Below, in pieces: positions 1 through 6,700 of a stretch of DNA of 13,662 bases (the first letter of the stretch is position 1; every line of letters begins with the position of its first letter). The notes beneath the pieces are model-generated. The model was given only the letters and a program-made list of their open reading frames with translations. It was not told the DNA's origin and ran no database searches. Source of the stretch: GCA-002840305 sp964394905 (GTDB taxonomy: Bacteria; Patescibacteriota; Patescibacteriia; Patescibacteriales; UBA12465); contig CAYMZF010000017.1 of the NCBI GenBank assembly GCA_964394905.1, positions 1 to 13,662 of the forward strand, written 5' to 3'. Position numbers and translations under genes: made by a program.

Positions 1-321
1 AGAATAAGAATCCATAAAATCTTCATCAACTTGTTCTTCTAAATCAAAATATCCAGGATTTTCAAAAACATCCAATATTTTGTTTAAATCTTCGGAAACT
101 TCTCCATGATTTTTTGAAATTGAGTTTTCGTTTTTATAGGTTGGTAATAATTTCTCAGTTTCTTTTGTAGTCTTATCTTTTAAAGGATTTTTTCCTATAG
201 TAGGATCATAATATTTATCAGCCATTATTTTTTTTAACTCTTCCTCGTTTTTTTGTTGTTCAATTTTTTGCATTCCAGTTAAATCACGAAAAGTTGGTTT
301 ATTAGACATTCCATTGTTCAT
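1..321 (-). CDS. Hypothetical protein, N-terminal part only (C-terminus beyond left edge)
   Basis: An open frame of 107 codons starts at ATG 319-321 and continues without a stop to base 1, so only the N-terminal part is present. The visible protein is hydrophilic and highly charged, rich in Lys, Glu, Asp and Asn. It has no signal peptide or membrane segment. It begins MNNGMSNKPTFRDLTGM, then a likely helix rich in Glu and Lys (EQQKNEEELKKIMADKYYD), and later an acidic stretch (DLEEQVDEDFMD). I do not recognise a family. A second ATG at codon 5 is an alternative start; neither has a Shine-Dalgarno. A near-consensus sigma-70-type promoter lies about 50 bases upstream, which supports it as a real gene. 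It lies downstream of truB on the same strand with a 123-base gap, so it may be partly co-transcribed with truB. Confidence 0.75.
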   Translation of the reverse strand, partial: MNNGMSNKPTFRDLTGMQKIEQQKNEEELKKIMADKYYDPTIGKNPLKDKTTKETEKLLPTYKNENSISKNHGEVSEDLNKILDVFENPGYFDLEEQVDEDFMDSYS

Positions 322-378
322 ATTTTTTGTTATTAATTATTAAATTTTTTATATTTATTTAAGTAAACTTACATCTTA

Positions 379-407
379 TTTATATCATATTTCTTTTAAT
401 TTGTCAA
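379..407 (-). promoter_or_regulatory. Sigma-70-type promoter for the left-edge gene
   Basis: On the minus strand, TTGACA (402-407, perfect -35) is followed after exactly 17 bases by TATAAA (379-384, 5/6 match to -10). Transcription would begin near 372, giving a leader of about 50 bases before the ATG at 321. This is the best -35 match in the window. It lies just past the truB stop, so the downstream gene can be transcribed independently of truB. Confidence 0.7.
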
Positions 408-444
408 TGTTTTTATAATTACCCCATATTTATTACTGTTTTTA

Positions 445-1155
445 TTATACATTAAATAGATACTTTTGCCAATTTTCTGAATTGAGAGCTTTAATTTGTT
501 TAGATTTTTTAATAGAATATTGTCCGATAGAGATTCTTTTTAGTTTATTTAGATAAGCTCCGCAACCAAGCAGTTTTCCTAAGTCATGCGCTATAGTTCT
601 AATATAGGTTCCGCTGGAACAATTAATTTCCAATTTAAGTTTAGGCCAGTTATAGTCTAATATTTTAATGTCATATATTTTTATTTTTTGCGGTTGTCTT
701 TTAATTTTAATATTTTTTCTGGCTAAAATATATAATTTTTGTCCGTTTACTTTTTTAGCACTATACATCGGGGGAATCTGGGTTGTTTTTTTACCAAGAG
801 CATTAAGAACTAATTTAATTTTTGCTAAAGAAAGTTCTTGACCTGAATATTTATTAGTAACTTTTCCGGTTTTATCATAACTATCCGTTTCTTTTCCTAA
901 AATAACCTCGGTTTGATATTGCTTATCAAGTTTTACGAATTGATTGATATTTTTAGTGGCCGGTCGACCGATGGCTACTATTAATAATCCGGAAGCAAAG
1001 GGATCAAGAGTTCCGGCGTGGCCTATTTTTCTTATAGAAGTAATTTTTCGTAATTGATTAATTATATAATGAGAACTAGGACCGACTGACTTGTTAATTA
1101 GAATAAAACCAAAAGTTTCTTTTAAATTAAAATTGTTGTTTTTAGTATTTTTCAT
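445..1155 (-). CDS. truB: tRNA pseudouridine(55) synthase TruB (short form)
   Basis: The 236-residue protein isomerises U55 to pseudouridine in the T-loop of tRNAs in the cytoplasm. Visible motifs match TruB: N-terminal GFILINKSVGPSS, the catalytic motif GHAGTLDPFASGLL with nucleophile Asp51, Tyr80 in DKQYQ (equivalent to the active-site Tyr of the family), TDSYDKTG, IPPMYSAKKVNG (about 127-138) and CSSGTYIRTIAHDLG (179-193). E. coli TruB is about 314 residues. This protein stops shortly after the GQY segment near 213, so the C-terminal PUA-like RNA-binding domain is missing or vestigial. The segment after the active site reads GRPATK where GxATK is usual, a one-residue insertion. The ATG at 1153-1155 has no Shine-Dalgarno. 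A promoter lies directly upstream and is divergent from the phosphorylase gene. The family call is secure. Confidence 0.96.
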   Translation of the reverse strand: MKNTKNNNFNLKETFGFILINKSVGPSSHYIINQLRKITSIRKIGHAGTLDPFASGLLIVAIGRPATKNINQFVKLDKQYQTEVILGKETDSYDKTGKVTNKYSGQELSLAKIKLVLNALGKKTTQIPPMYSAKKVNGQKLYILARKNIKIKRQPQKIKIYDIKILDYNWPKLKLEINCSSGTYIRTIAHDLGKLLGCGAYLNKLKRISIGQYSIKKSKQIKALNSENWQKYLFNV

Positions 1156-1173
1156 ATTTAGAACTACAACAAA

Positions 1174-1202
1174 AGCATAACAGAAGTTTTAAAAAAAGAC
1201 AA
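1174..1202 (-). promoter_or_regulatory. Probable truB promoter (extended -10)
   Basis: On the minus strand, TTGTCT (1197-1202) and TATGCT (1174-1179) are separated by 17 bases. The -10 is preceded by TG one base upstream (an extended -10). Transcription would begin near 1167, leaving a very short leader of about 12 bases before the truB ATG. Individual hexamer matches are moderate (4/6 each); correct spacing and the TG make it plausible. Confidence 0.45.
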
Positions 1203-1205
1203 AAT

Positions 1206-1214
1206 TGTGATAAT
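1206..1214 (+). promoter_or_regulatory. Possible extended -10 for the phosphorylase gene
   Basis: TGTGATAAT fits an extended -10 (TG, one base, GATAAT at 1209-1214, 5/6 match). No good -35 is visible 16-18 bases upstream. The predicted start near 1221 gives a leader of about 26 bases. It lies back-to-back with the divergent truB promoter, so the two may compete for polymerase. Confidence 0.3.
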
Positions 1215-1246
1215 ATATATATTGTTAAAACATTAATAGTATAAAT

Positions 1247-2929
1247 ATGCCTGAAAAAATTGTAAAAAAAAGTGATTTTGTTATTGCTTATTTTAGTATG
1301 GAAATAGCCTTGGAAAGTGATATTAAAACCTATGCTGGAGGTTTGGGAATACTGGCCGGAGATACATTAAAATCGGCGGCTGATTTAAGGTTAGATATGG
1401 TGGGGGTGACTTTATTAAACGATCAGGGATATTTTAAACAAAAAATAGATAAAGATGGTAATCAACAAGAGTTACCGGTTTCCTATAATTTTTCAAAGTT
1501 AAAAAAATTAAAAAATAAAGTTTCTGTTAATATTGGTCAAGATAAAGTTTGGGTAGGTGTTTGGCAATATTTAATTACAAGCCATCAAGGCTATCAAGTT
1601 CCTGTTTATTTTTTAGATACTAATATTTTAAATAATAAAAGTAAATACAAAAACTTAACCGGTCGTTTGTATAATTCTAATGTTGAATATCGTTTAATGC
1701 AAGAGATTATTTTAGGTCGAGCCGGCGTAAAAATGCTAAAGTCTTTAGGTTATACTCCGGAAAAATTTCATATTAATGAAGGTCACGGAAGTTTTGTTAC
1801 AGTAGAACTTTTTTTAAAAGCTCAAGAAAAAAGCAATCAAGAAAAAATTAAAAAAATTCAAAAAAAATGTGTTTTTACCACTCATACTCCCATTAAAGCC
1901 GGTCATGATGTCTTTTCGGTTGAATTGATTAAAAAATATCAACCCGATTTTCCTTTTTATCTTCCCGGTTTAATAAAAAACAATGAATTAAATATGACTA
2001 ATCTGGGGTTTTATTTTAGTAATTATATAAACGGAGTGGCCTTAAGTCATAAAATAGAGTCCAAAAAAATGTTTCCGGATTATCCGATTAATTTTATAAC
2101 CAACGGGGTTCATTCTCAAACCTGGACTAGTAATGAATTTAAAAAAATTTATGATAAGTATATTCCTAATTGGCGATATTCCAGTTTATCTTTAAGGAAT
2201 GCTTTTAATATCCCGTTAGAAGTTATTTGGAACGCTCATCAAACAGCTAAGAAAAAATTAATTAAATATATTTATCTTAAACAGAAAATAAAATTAGATC
2301 CAAATGTTTTTACAATTGGTTTTGCTCGAAGATTTACGGGATACAAAAGATCAAATTTATTATTTTATGATATTAAAAGACTTTTAGATATTCATAATAA
2401 GGTTGGGAAAATTCAAATAATTTATGCCGGTAAAGCTCACCCCAATGATGTTGACGGAAAAAACATGATAAAAAACATTTATGAAATAAAAGAAAAATAT
2501 AAAAAACAAATTAATATAGTTTTTTTAGAAGGTTATGAAATGGATTTAGCCAAATTAATGATAGCCGGAGTGGATATTTGGCTTAATACTCCTTTACCGC
2601 CCAATGAAGCTTCCGGCACTAGCGGTATGAAAGCGGCGCATAATGGGGTTCCTCATTTTAGTACTTTAGACGGTTGGTGGATTGAAGGCTTAATAAACAA
2701 AAAAACCGGTTGGGCGATTGGACGGCGTCGAAAATATTTAGATATAAAAGAATTAAATAAAAAAGATGCTGAGAGTTTATATTACAATTTAGAAAATAAA
2801 ATATTACCTCGTTATTATAATTTTCGCAGTAGATGGCAAGAAACAATGCGTTATACCATAGCTGTAAATGCCTCCTATTTTAATACAGAAAGAATGTTGC
2901 AACAATATATTCAAGCCGCCTATTTGTAA
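1247..2929 (+). CDS. glgP: Alpha-glucan phosphorylase (GT35, short type)
   Basis: This 560-residue enzyme would release glucose-1-phosphate from alpha-1,4-glucan (glycogen- or maltodextrin-like) with inorganic phosphate, using PLP, in the cytoplasm. Family motifs in order: AYFSMEIALESDIKTYAGGLG (about 14-34), LAGDTLKSAADL, HINEGHGSF (175-183), TTHTPIKAGHD (211-221), FARRFTGYKR (359-368), YAGKAHPND, and the PLP motif EASGTSGMKAAHNG with Lys462 as the expected Schiff-base lysine, followed by LDGWWIEG. It matches the short bacterial/archaeal phosphorylase subfamily and lacks the extra N-terminal domain found in many longer members. It is much shorter than E. coli GlgP/MalP (about 800 residues). 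The start is at conserved N-terminal sequence; no Shine-Dalgarno precedes it. It stands alone: no glycogen synthase or branching enzyme is in the window. No terminator is seen after its stop, so it may read into the next unit. Confidence 0.93.
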   Translation: MPEKIVKKSDFVIAYFSMEIALESDIKTYAGGLGILAGDTLKSAADLRLDMVGVTLLNDQGYFKQKIDKDGNQQELPVSYNFSKLKKLKNKVSVNIGQDKVWVGVWQYLITSHQGYQVPVYFLDTNILNNKSKYKNLTGRLYNSNVEYRLMQEIILGRAGVKMLKSLGYTPEKFHINEGHGSFVTVELFLKAQEKSNQEKIKKIQKKCVFTTHTPIKAGHDVFSVELIKKYQPDFPFYLPGLIKNNELNMTNLGFYFSNYINGVALSHKIESKKMFPDYPINFITNGVHSQTWTSNEFKKIYDKYIPNWRYSSLSLRNAFNIPLEVIWNAHQTAKKKLIKYIYLKQKIKLDPNVFTIGFARRFTGYKRSNLLFYDIKRLLDIHNKVGKIQIIYAGKAHPNDVDGKNMIKNIYEIKEKYKKQINIVFLEGYEMDLAKLMIAGVDIWLNTPLPPNEASGTSGMKAAHNGVPHFSTLDGWWIEGLINKKTGWAIGRRRKYLDIKELNKKDAESLYYNLENKILPRYYNFRSRWQETMRYTIAVNASYFNTERMLQQYIQAAYL

Positions 2930-2971
2930 TTTAAAAAGTGGAAAACTAAGCCCTAATAGCCAATTGTTTTA

Positions 2972-3000
2972 TTGTTGTATTATTTTTTTTATGTTATAAT
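2972..3000 (+). promoter_or_regulatory. Promoter of the first lysine-rich mini-gene
   Basis: TTGTTG (2972-2977), 17 bases, then TATAAT (2995-3000), a perfect -10, with an upstream TG at 2992-2993 that makes it an extended -10. The spacer contains eight consecutive T. Transcription should start near 3007, only about 8 bases before the leader hairpin. The element is identical in the second unit, consistent with strong, conserved expression of both. Confidence 0.8.
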
Positions 3001-3014
3001 TAGATTGAGTTTAT

Positions 3015-3036
3015 ATAGGAATTGGTCGGTTCCTAT
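3015..3036 (+). promoter_or_regulatory. 5'-leader hairpin, copy 1
   Basis: ATAGGAA (3015-3021) pairs with TTCCTAT (3030-3036) as a 7-bp stem with the 8-base loop TTGGTCGG; a further T-G wobble could shrink the loop to six. No U-tract follows, so it is not a terminator. It sits within about 10 bases of the predicted RNA 5' end and about 26 bases before the ATG. Possible roles are 5'-end stabilisation, a protein-binding site for feedback control, or recognition of the mRNA; these are inferences. Confidence 0.7.
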
Positions 3037-3062
3037 CTCTATAAAAATAAATTTTTAATAAT

Positions 3063-3101
3063 ATGCCAGCAAAAGCAAAGAAAAAAGCAAAAAAGAAATA
3101 G
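3063..3101 (+). CDS. Very short lysine-rich peptide (12 residues)
   Basis: The ORF reads MPAKAKKKAKKK and ends at TAG. It has 7 Lys among 12 residues and no acidic or aromatic residue. By size alone it would be ignored. Its support is context: an excellent promoter, a leader identical to that of the 48-residue paralogue downstream, a start at the equivalent position after the hairpin (both begin Met-Pro), and its own strong terminator. The end of the ORF (AAG AAA TAG then T7) matches the end of the longer gene, so it looks like an internally contracted copy. It may make a DNA- or RNA-binding peptide, or the transcript may now act mainly as an RNA of about 140 bases. Translation is not proven. 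Confidence 0.5.
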   Translation: MPAKAKKKAKKK

Positions 3102-3115
3102 TTTTTTTCAACTAG

Positions 3116-3147
3116 AACGCCCCTATCCATTTAGGGGCGTTTTTGTT
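3116..3147 (+). terminator. Intrinsic terminator of the first mini-unit
   Basis: A 10-bp perfect stem, AACGCCCCTA (3116-3125) with TAGGGGCGTT (3132-3141), closes the 6-base loop TCCATT and is followed by a T-rich run. Its GC core contrasts with the surrounding AT. Stem and loop are related to the terminator of the second unit: C3122-G3135 here corresponds to T3593-A3606 there, a compensatory change that supports the pairing. Confidence 0.9.
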
Positions 3148-3321
3148 AGGGATTATTAATTAATTTTGTATTTTTTATTTTAAAAATATAATCTAAAATA
3201 GTTTTTATTTTTATAAAAAGCACAATTTAAAAATATTATTATCACTTTTTTATTTTTAATAATTTAATTTAAAAAATAAAAAAATAATTAGTTAAAAAAG
3301 TAAAAAAATATTAACAAAAGT
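3148..3321. other. AT-extreme spacer between the two mini-units
   Basis: This spacer consists of A and T tracts with very few G or C and no credible ORF, RNA gene or terminator. An imperfect inverted repeat is bounded by ACTTTTTTA (3244-3252) and TAAAAAAGT (3293-3301). A/T tracts of this kind are often curved and could be a protein-binding region, but in such low-complexity sequence chance palindromes are expected. Confidence 0.5.
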
Positions 3322-3322
3322 A

Positions 3323-3351
3323 TTGTTGTATTATTTTTTTTATGTTATAAT
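3323..3351 (+). promoter_or_regulatory. Promoter of the 48-residue lysine-rich gene
   Basis: TTGTTG (3323-3328), a 17-base spacer and TATAAT (3346-3351) with TG one base upstream, the same as in the first unit. The predicted transcription start is near 3358, giving a leader of about 57 bases. Confidence 0.8.
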
Positions 3352-3365
3352 TAGATTGAGTTTAT

Positions 3366-3387
3366 ATAGGAATTGGTCGGTTCCTAT
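3366..3387 (+). promoter_or_regulatory. 5'-leader hairpin, copy 2
   Basis: The same 7-bp stem and 8-base TTGGTCGG loop as in copy 1, placed about 8 bases after the predicted RNA 5' end and 27 bases before the ATG. Identity of stem and loop in both copies suggests selection on the RNA or a very recent duplication of this part; the sequence alone does not separate the two. Confidence 0.7.
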
Positions 3388-3414
3388 TTCTAAGAAAAAT
3401 AAATTTTCAAAAAT

Positions 3415-3561
3415 ATGCCTACAAAAAAGAAAAAAGTTGCTAAGAAACCAGTAGCCAAAAAGAAAGTTGCAAAAAAAGTTGTAAAAAAGGTTGCAAAAAA
3501 AGTTGTAAAAAAAGCAGCTCCTAAGAAAAAAGCTGTTAAGAAGGTTGCTAAGAAAAAATAG
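3415..3561 (+). CDS. Histone H1-like lysine-rich small protein (48 residues)
   Basis: The protein contains only Lys (25), Val (10), Ala (8), Pro (3), Thr and Met. It starts MPTKKKKVAKKPVAKKK and continues as VAKK/VVKK units, ending KKVAKKK. This composition is like the C-terminal tail of histone H1 and bacterial H1-like proteins such as Chlamydia HctB and the AlgP type. These bind and compact DNA without sequence specificity. From that I infer a nucleoid-associated role; RNA or polyphosphate binding is also possible. Residues 18-33 are a tandem duplication of VAKKVVKK. It has its own promoter, leader and terminator, and sits directly upstream of smc, another chromosome-organising gene. No Shine-Dalgarno precedes the ATG. 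Presence of a full transcription unit makes it convincing despite its size. Confidence 0.8.
   Translation: MPTKKKKVAKKPVAKKKVAKKVVKKVAKKVVKKAAPKKKAVKKVAKKK
3466..3513 (+). repeat. Two tandem 24-bp units in the lysine-rich gene
   Basis: 3466-3489 and 3490-3513 match at 23 of 24 bases, differing only at the last base. Each encodes VAKKVVKK in frame. Such units can expand or contract in multiples of three bases, which would explain the length difference between the 48- and 12-residue paralogues. Confidence 0.9.
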
Positions 3562-3578
3562 TTTTTTCTTTTCTCTTC

Positions 3579-3620
3579 AAAACAAAAATGCCTCTATGTA
3601 TTTAGAGGCGTTTTTGTTTT
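3579..3620 (+). terminator. Intrinsic terminator of the 48-residue gene
   Basis: An 18-bp stem (one T-G wobble) pairs 3579-3596 with 3603-3620 around the loop TGTATT. The GC core is GCCTCTA/TAGAGGC. The left arm is A-rich (AAAACAAAAA) and the right arm T-rich (TTTTTGTTTT), so it can work in both directions. It insulates the smc promoter, which begins three bases later. Confidence 0.9.
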
Positions 3621-3632
3621 AATTGATTAATT
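3619..3632 (+). repeat. 14-bp direct repeat in smc control region, copy 1
   Basis: TTAATTGATTAATT, identical to 3675-3688 and nearly palindromic. This copy covers the -35 of the smc promoter; the other lies in the leader about 17 bases after the predicted start. The centres are 56 bases apart. The arrangement resembles an operator pair, but the sequence is of low complexity. Confidence 0.5.
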
Positions 3633-3651
3633 ATTATTTTTTTTATATAAT
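3623..3651 (+). promoter_or_regulatory. Promoter for smc
   Basis: TTGATT (3623-3628, 4/6 match) and TATAAT (3646-3651, perfect) are separated by 17 bases. The predicted start is near 3658, giving a leader of about 70 bases that carries the second 14-bp repeat and a small GC hairpin. Confidence 0.75.
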
Positions 3652-3674
3652 GATTTATGTATCAAAATGAGTTG

Positions 3675-3688
3675 TTAATTGATTAATT
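3675..3688 (+). repeat. 14-bp direct repeat in smc control region, copy 2
   Basis: Second copy of TTAATTGATTAATT, inside the predicted smc 5' leader. See copy 1 at 3619-3632 for the operator-pair idea. Confidence 0.5.
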
Positions 3689-3695
3689 GAAATTT

Positions 3696-3708
3696 CCGCT
3701 CTCGGCGG
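3696..3708 (+). promoter_or_regulatory. Small GC hairpin in the smc leader
   Basis: CCGC (3696-3699) pairs with GCGG (3705-3708) around TCTCG, followed by TTTTATATTTAT. It is the only GC-rich patch in the leader and ends 20 bases before the smc ATG. It could be a weak attenuator or could shield the start region. The stem has only four pairs, so the function is uncertain. Confidence 0.35.
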
Positions 3709-3728
3709 TTTTATATTTATAAAATATT

Positions 3729-6700
3729 ATGTATTTGGAAAAACTAGAAATTCAAGGCTTTAAATCATTTGCTAATAAAAATAAATTGGTTTTTTCCGGG
3801 CTTTTAGCCAATAAAAAGAGGGGTATTACCGTAGTAGTCGGTCCTAACGGTTCGGGAAAATCAAATATTGCTGATTCCATCAGGTGGGCTTTAGGTGAAC
3901 AAAGTTCCAAACTTTTGCGTAGTAAAAAAAGTGAAGATGTTATATTTTCCGGTTCCGATAAAAAAGCTCGTTTAAATATGGCGGAGGTATCTTTGTTTTT
4001 TAATAATGAAGATAATAATATTTTAGATTTAAAAAAAGATTCCGTTAATTTAGAAGAAAATAATGGAAACGGAGAAAGTGATAATATTGATGCTTTATTA
4101 ATGTCGCCGGAAATTATTTTGACTCGTCGTGTTTTTCGCGATGGCAATAGTGATTACTTTATAAACAATAATAAAGTTCGTTTAAGTGATGTTCAAATTT
4201 TTTTGGCTAAAGCTAATTTCGGACAAAAAACCTATAGTGTCATCGGTCAGGGAATGGTGGAAAACTTTTTAAATACCAGTCCGGCGGAAAGAAAAGTTTT
4301 TTTTGATGAAGCTACCGGAGTTAAGCAATATCAAATTAAGAGAGATTTGTCTCTAAACAAATTAGAAAACAGTCAAGAGAATTTATCAAAAGTAGAAATA
4401 CTTTTAAATGAAATTGAACCGCGTTTAAAAAGTTTAACCCGACAAGTCGGTAAATTAAAAAAACGTCAATTTTTAGAAGAAGAATTATTAAAGAATCAAT
4501 TAAACTACTATAGTAAAATTTGGCGAGAAATTAGCTTAAAACTTAATGATTTCAAGCTTAATATTGATAAAGCCGAAAAAACTAAGTTAAAATTAGACGA
4601 ACAATTAGAAAACAATAAAAGAAAATTGGATGAAATTAATCAAGGGGAAACAGTGGGAGAAGAATTTTATGAGTTACAAAAAAGATTTCTATTTTTAAAA
4701 TCAGAACAAGAACGAGCCGCTAAACAATTAGCCAAAATTTTATCATGGCAAGAGATTAAAAAAGAAGAAAATCAAAAAAACGATCAGACTATTTTTGATG
4801 CTTTAACTTCGGAAAAAAGTAATTTAATAAAAGAAATTGAAGAATCCTCCAAAAAACTTGAAAACTTAAAAACTGATTTTTTTGATCAAACGGAATTAAA
4901 AGAAACGGAGATAGAATTAAATAACATCGAACAAGATAATCAAAATCAACGCCGAGAATTATCAAGAATTGAAGCTTGGATTGAAATTAAATTAGAGAAA
5001 CAGGGTAAATTTGATTTGTCATTTTTAAATAATCGTCAATCAGAATTAAAAAATACTATAAGTAATATAAAAAACGAAAGTGATTTATTAATTGATGTTA
5101 TCAAACAAAAAGAGGCTAAAATTAATAATTTTAAAAAAGTTAAAGAAGAAACAGAACAAGAAATTAATAAATTAGAAAAAGAATTAAATAAAATAGTATT
5201 AGAAGAAAACCCTTCGGATGTTAAAAAAATTAATCAAAGTTTACAAAATTTAATTGATAAAATTGATAAAAACGTTGATTTAAATGACCTTTCGTTATTT
5301 AAAAAGATAATTTTTGAAATTAAGTCCGAGATAAAAGGATTATTAAACTTTTCTTCCGGTGAAGATTATCAATTTAAAATCAAAAACATTAATGATAAAA
5401 TTGAAAAACTTAAGATTGAGGAGAAAAAAATAGGTTCTGAAATTATGGTTTATCAAGTGGAATATAATTCCGATAAAAGCAAAAAAGATAATTTAGATCA
5501 AAATTTAAATAATCTTAAACGAGAACTTATTTCCATAGAAGAAAAAATTAAATTAAACCAAACCGATAATCAAATTGAAGATAGTCATGATAAAAAAAAT
5601 AAAATAGAGCAAGAAATAAAAGAAACCGATAAGAAAATTAATGATTTAAAAAAACAAATAATTAATTTACGATCAATTCAGAACGATTGGCAGGATAAAA
5701 AAGCGATTATTCAAGAAGAATTACAAACAAAACAAAACAAATTAAATGAAATTAATAATAAATTAAATTCTTTAAAATCAGATTCTATTAAAACTCAATC
5801 ACGGTTGGAAGATTTGGAAACAGAAATAAAAAAGAATATTTTTTCACCGTCCGAAACCTTAACTCAAATTAATTTTTTTGAGAAAGAAAGAGAGTTTATA
5901 AAAAAGTTTGAGATTGATAATAATAAAGAATTAGCTGTTTTACAGGCCAAAATAGACAATTTTAACGAAACTCAAGAGAATAAAAAACGAGAGTTGATTA
6001 AACTGCAAAAAGATATAAAAGAATTAGAGATTCAAATTAACGCTATTAATGACGATTTAAATAATAATAAAATAAACTTAACCAGAGAAGAAACTCGTTT
6101 AGAAGAATTAAATAATAATATTGAAAATGATAAATTAAGTTTAGAAAAAATAAAAAATTACCAAAGTCAAGATGATTTTGATATAAATATTGCTCGCGAA
6201 GAAATCAGTCGATTAAAAAATCAATTAGAGTTGATTGGCGGTATTGATCCGGAAATTGAAAAGGAATATGAAGAAACCAAAAAAAGATTTGATTTCTTAT
6301 TTGATCAAACCGAAGATTTAAACAAAACCATAAAATCATTGGAAAAAGTTATTATTGAATTAGACGCTTTAATTAAAGATCGTTTTGAATCTGAATTTAA
6401 AGTTATTTCTGAAAAGTTTAATGAATATTTTAAAATTTTATTTAATGGCGGTAACGCTAAAATTTTTCCAGTGAAAAACAACGTTTCAGATGATGATGAA
6501 AAAGCCGTTGTTAATAATGAATTAGATAAAAATCAAATTTCTAAAGAGTTTCAGTCTTCTAAGAATATTAAATTAATAAAACAATTAAAAAAACATAATG
6601 CCGTTGGTTTGTCGGGAGTTGAAATTTCAGCCACTCCTCCGGGTAAAAAAATATCTTCCATTAATGTTTTATCGGGCGGGGAACGAGCTTTAACAGCTAT

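Larger units (their letters stand above)
2971..3036 (+). repeat. 66-bp direct repeat, copy 1 (promoter plus leader hairpin)
   Basis: This block is identical, base for base, to 3322-3387 (offset 351). It runs from one base before the -35 to the last base of the leader hairpin. Sequence similarity drops on both sides, so the conserved unit coincides with a promoter plus 5' RNA structure rather than with coding sequence. Confidence 0.95.
3322..3387 (+). repeat. 66-bp direct repeat, copy 2 (promoter plus leader hairpin)
   Basis: Identical to 2971-3036. Similarity continues more loosely into the rest of the leader (both contain AAAAATAAATTTT) up to the ATG. The two copies are the 5' parts of two tandem paralogous transcription units. 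Confidence 0.95.

Noticed and set aside
2658..2846. 62-codon minus-strand ORF inside the phosphorylase gene
   Set aside because: It lies fully within conserved coding sequence of the phosphorylase, has no promoter or family resemblance, and is a shadow frame.
3015..3036. Leader hairpin read as an intrinsic terminator
   Set aside because: No T-tract follows the stem, and an ORF plus a much stronger terminator lie downstream in both copies.
2971..3620. CRISPR array or insertion-sequence ends
   Set aside because: There are only two repeat copies, 351 bp apart, with genes between them. There are no regularly spaced units, no terminal inverted repeats and no transposase; the repeats are promoter-leader blocks of paralogous genes.
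2930..3728. tRNA or other structured RNA genes in the long gap
   Set aside because: No cloverleaf, T-loop consensus or CCA end is seen; the gap is accounted for by the two mini-units, the AT spacer and the smc control region.
3752..4147. 131-codon minus-strand ORF inside the smc N-terminal region
   Set aside because: It is antisense to the conserved Walker A head and its sequence is the complement of that domain; a shadow of smc.
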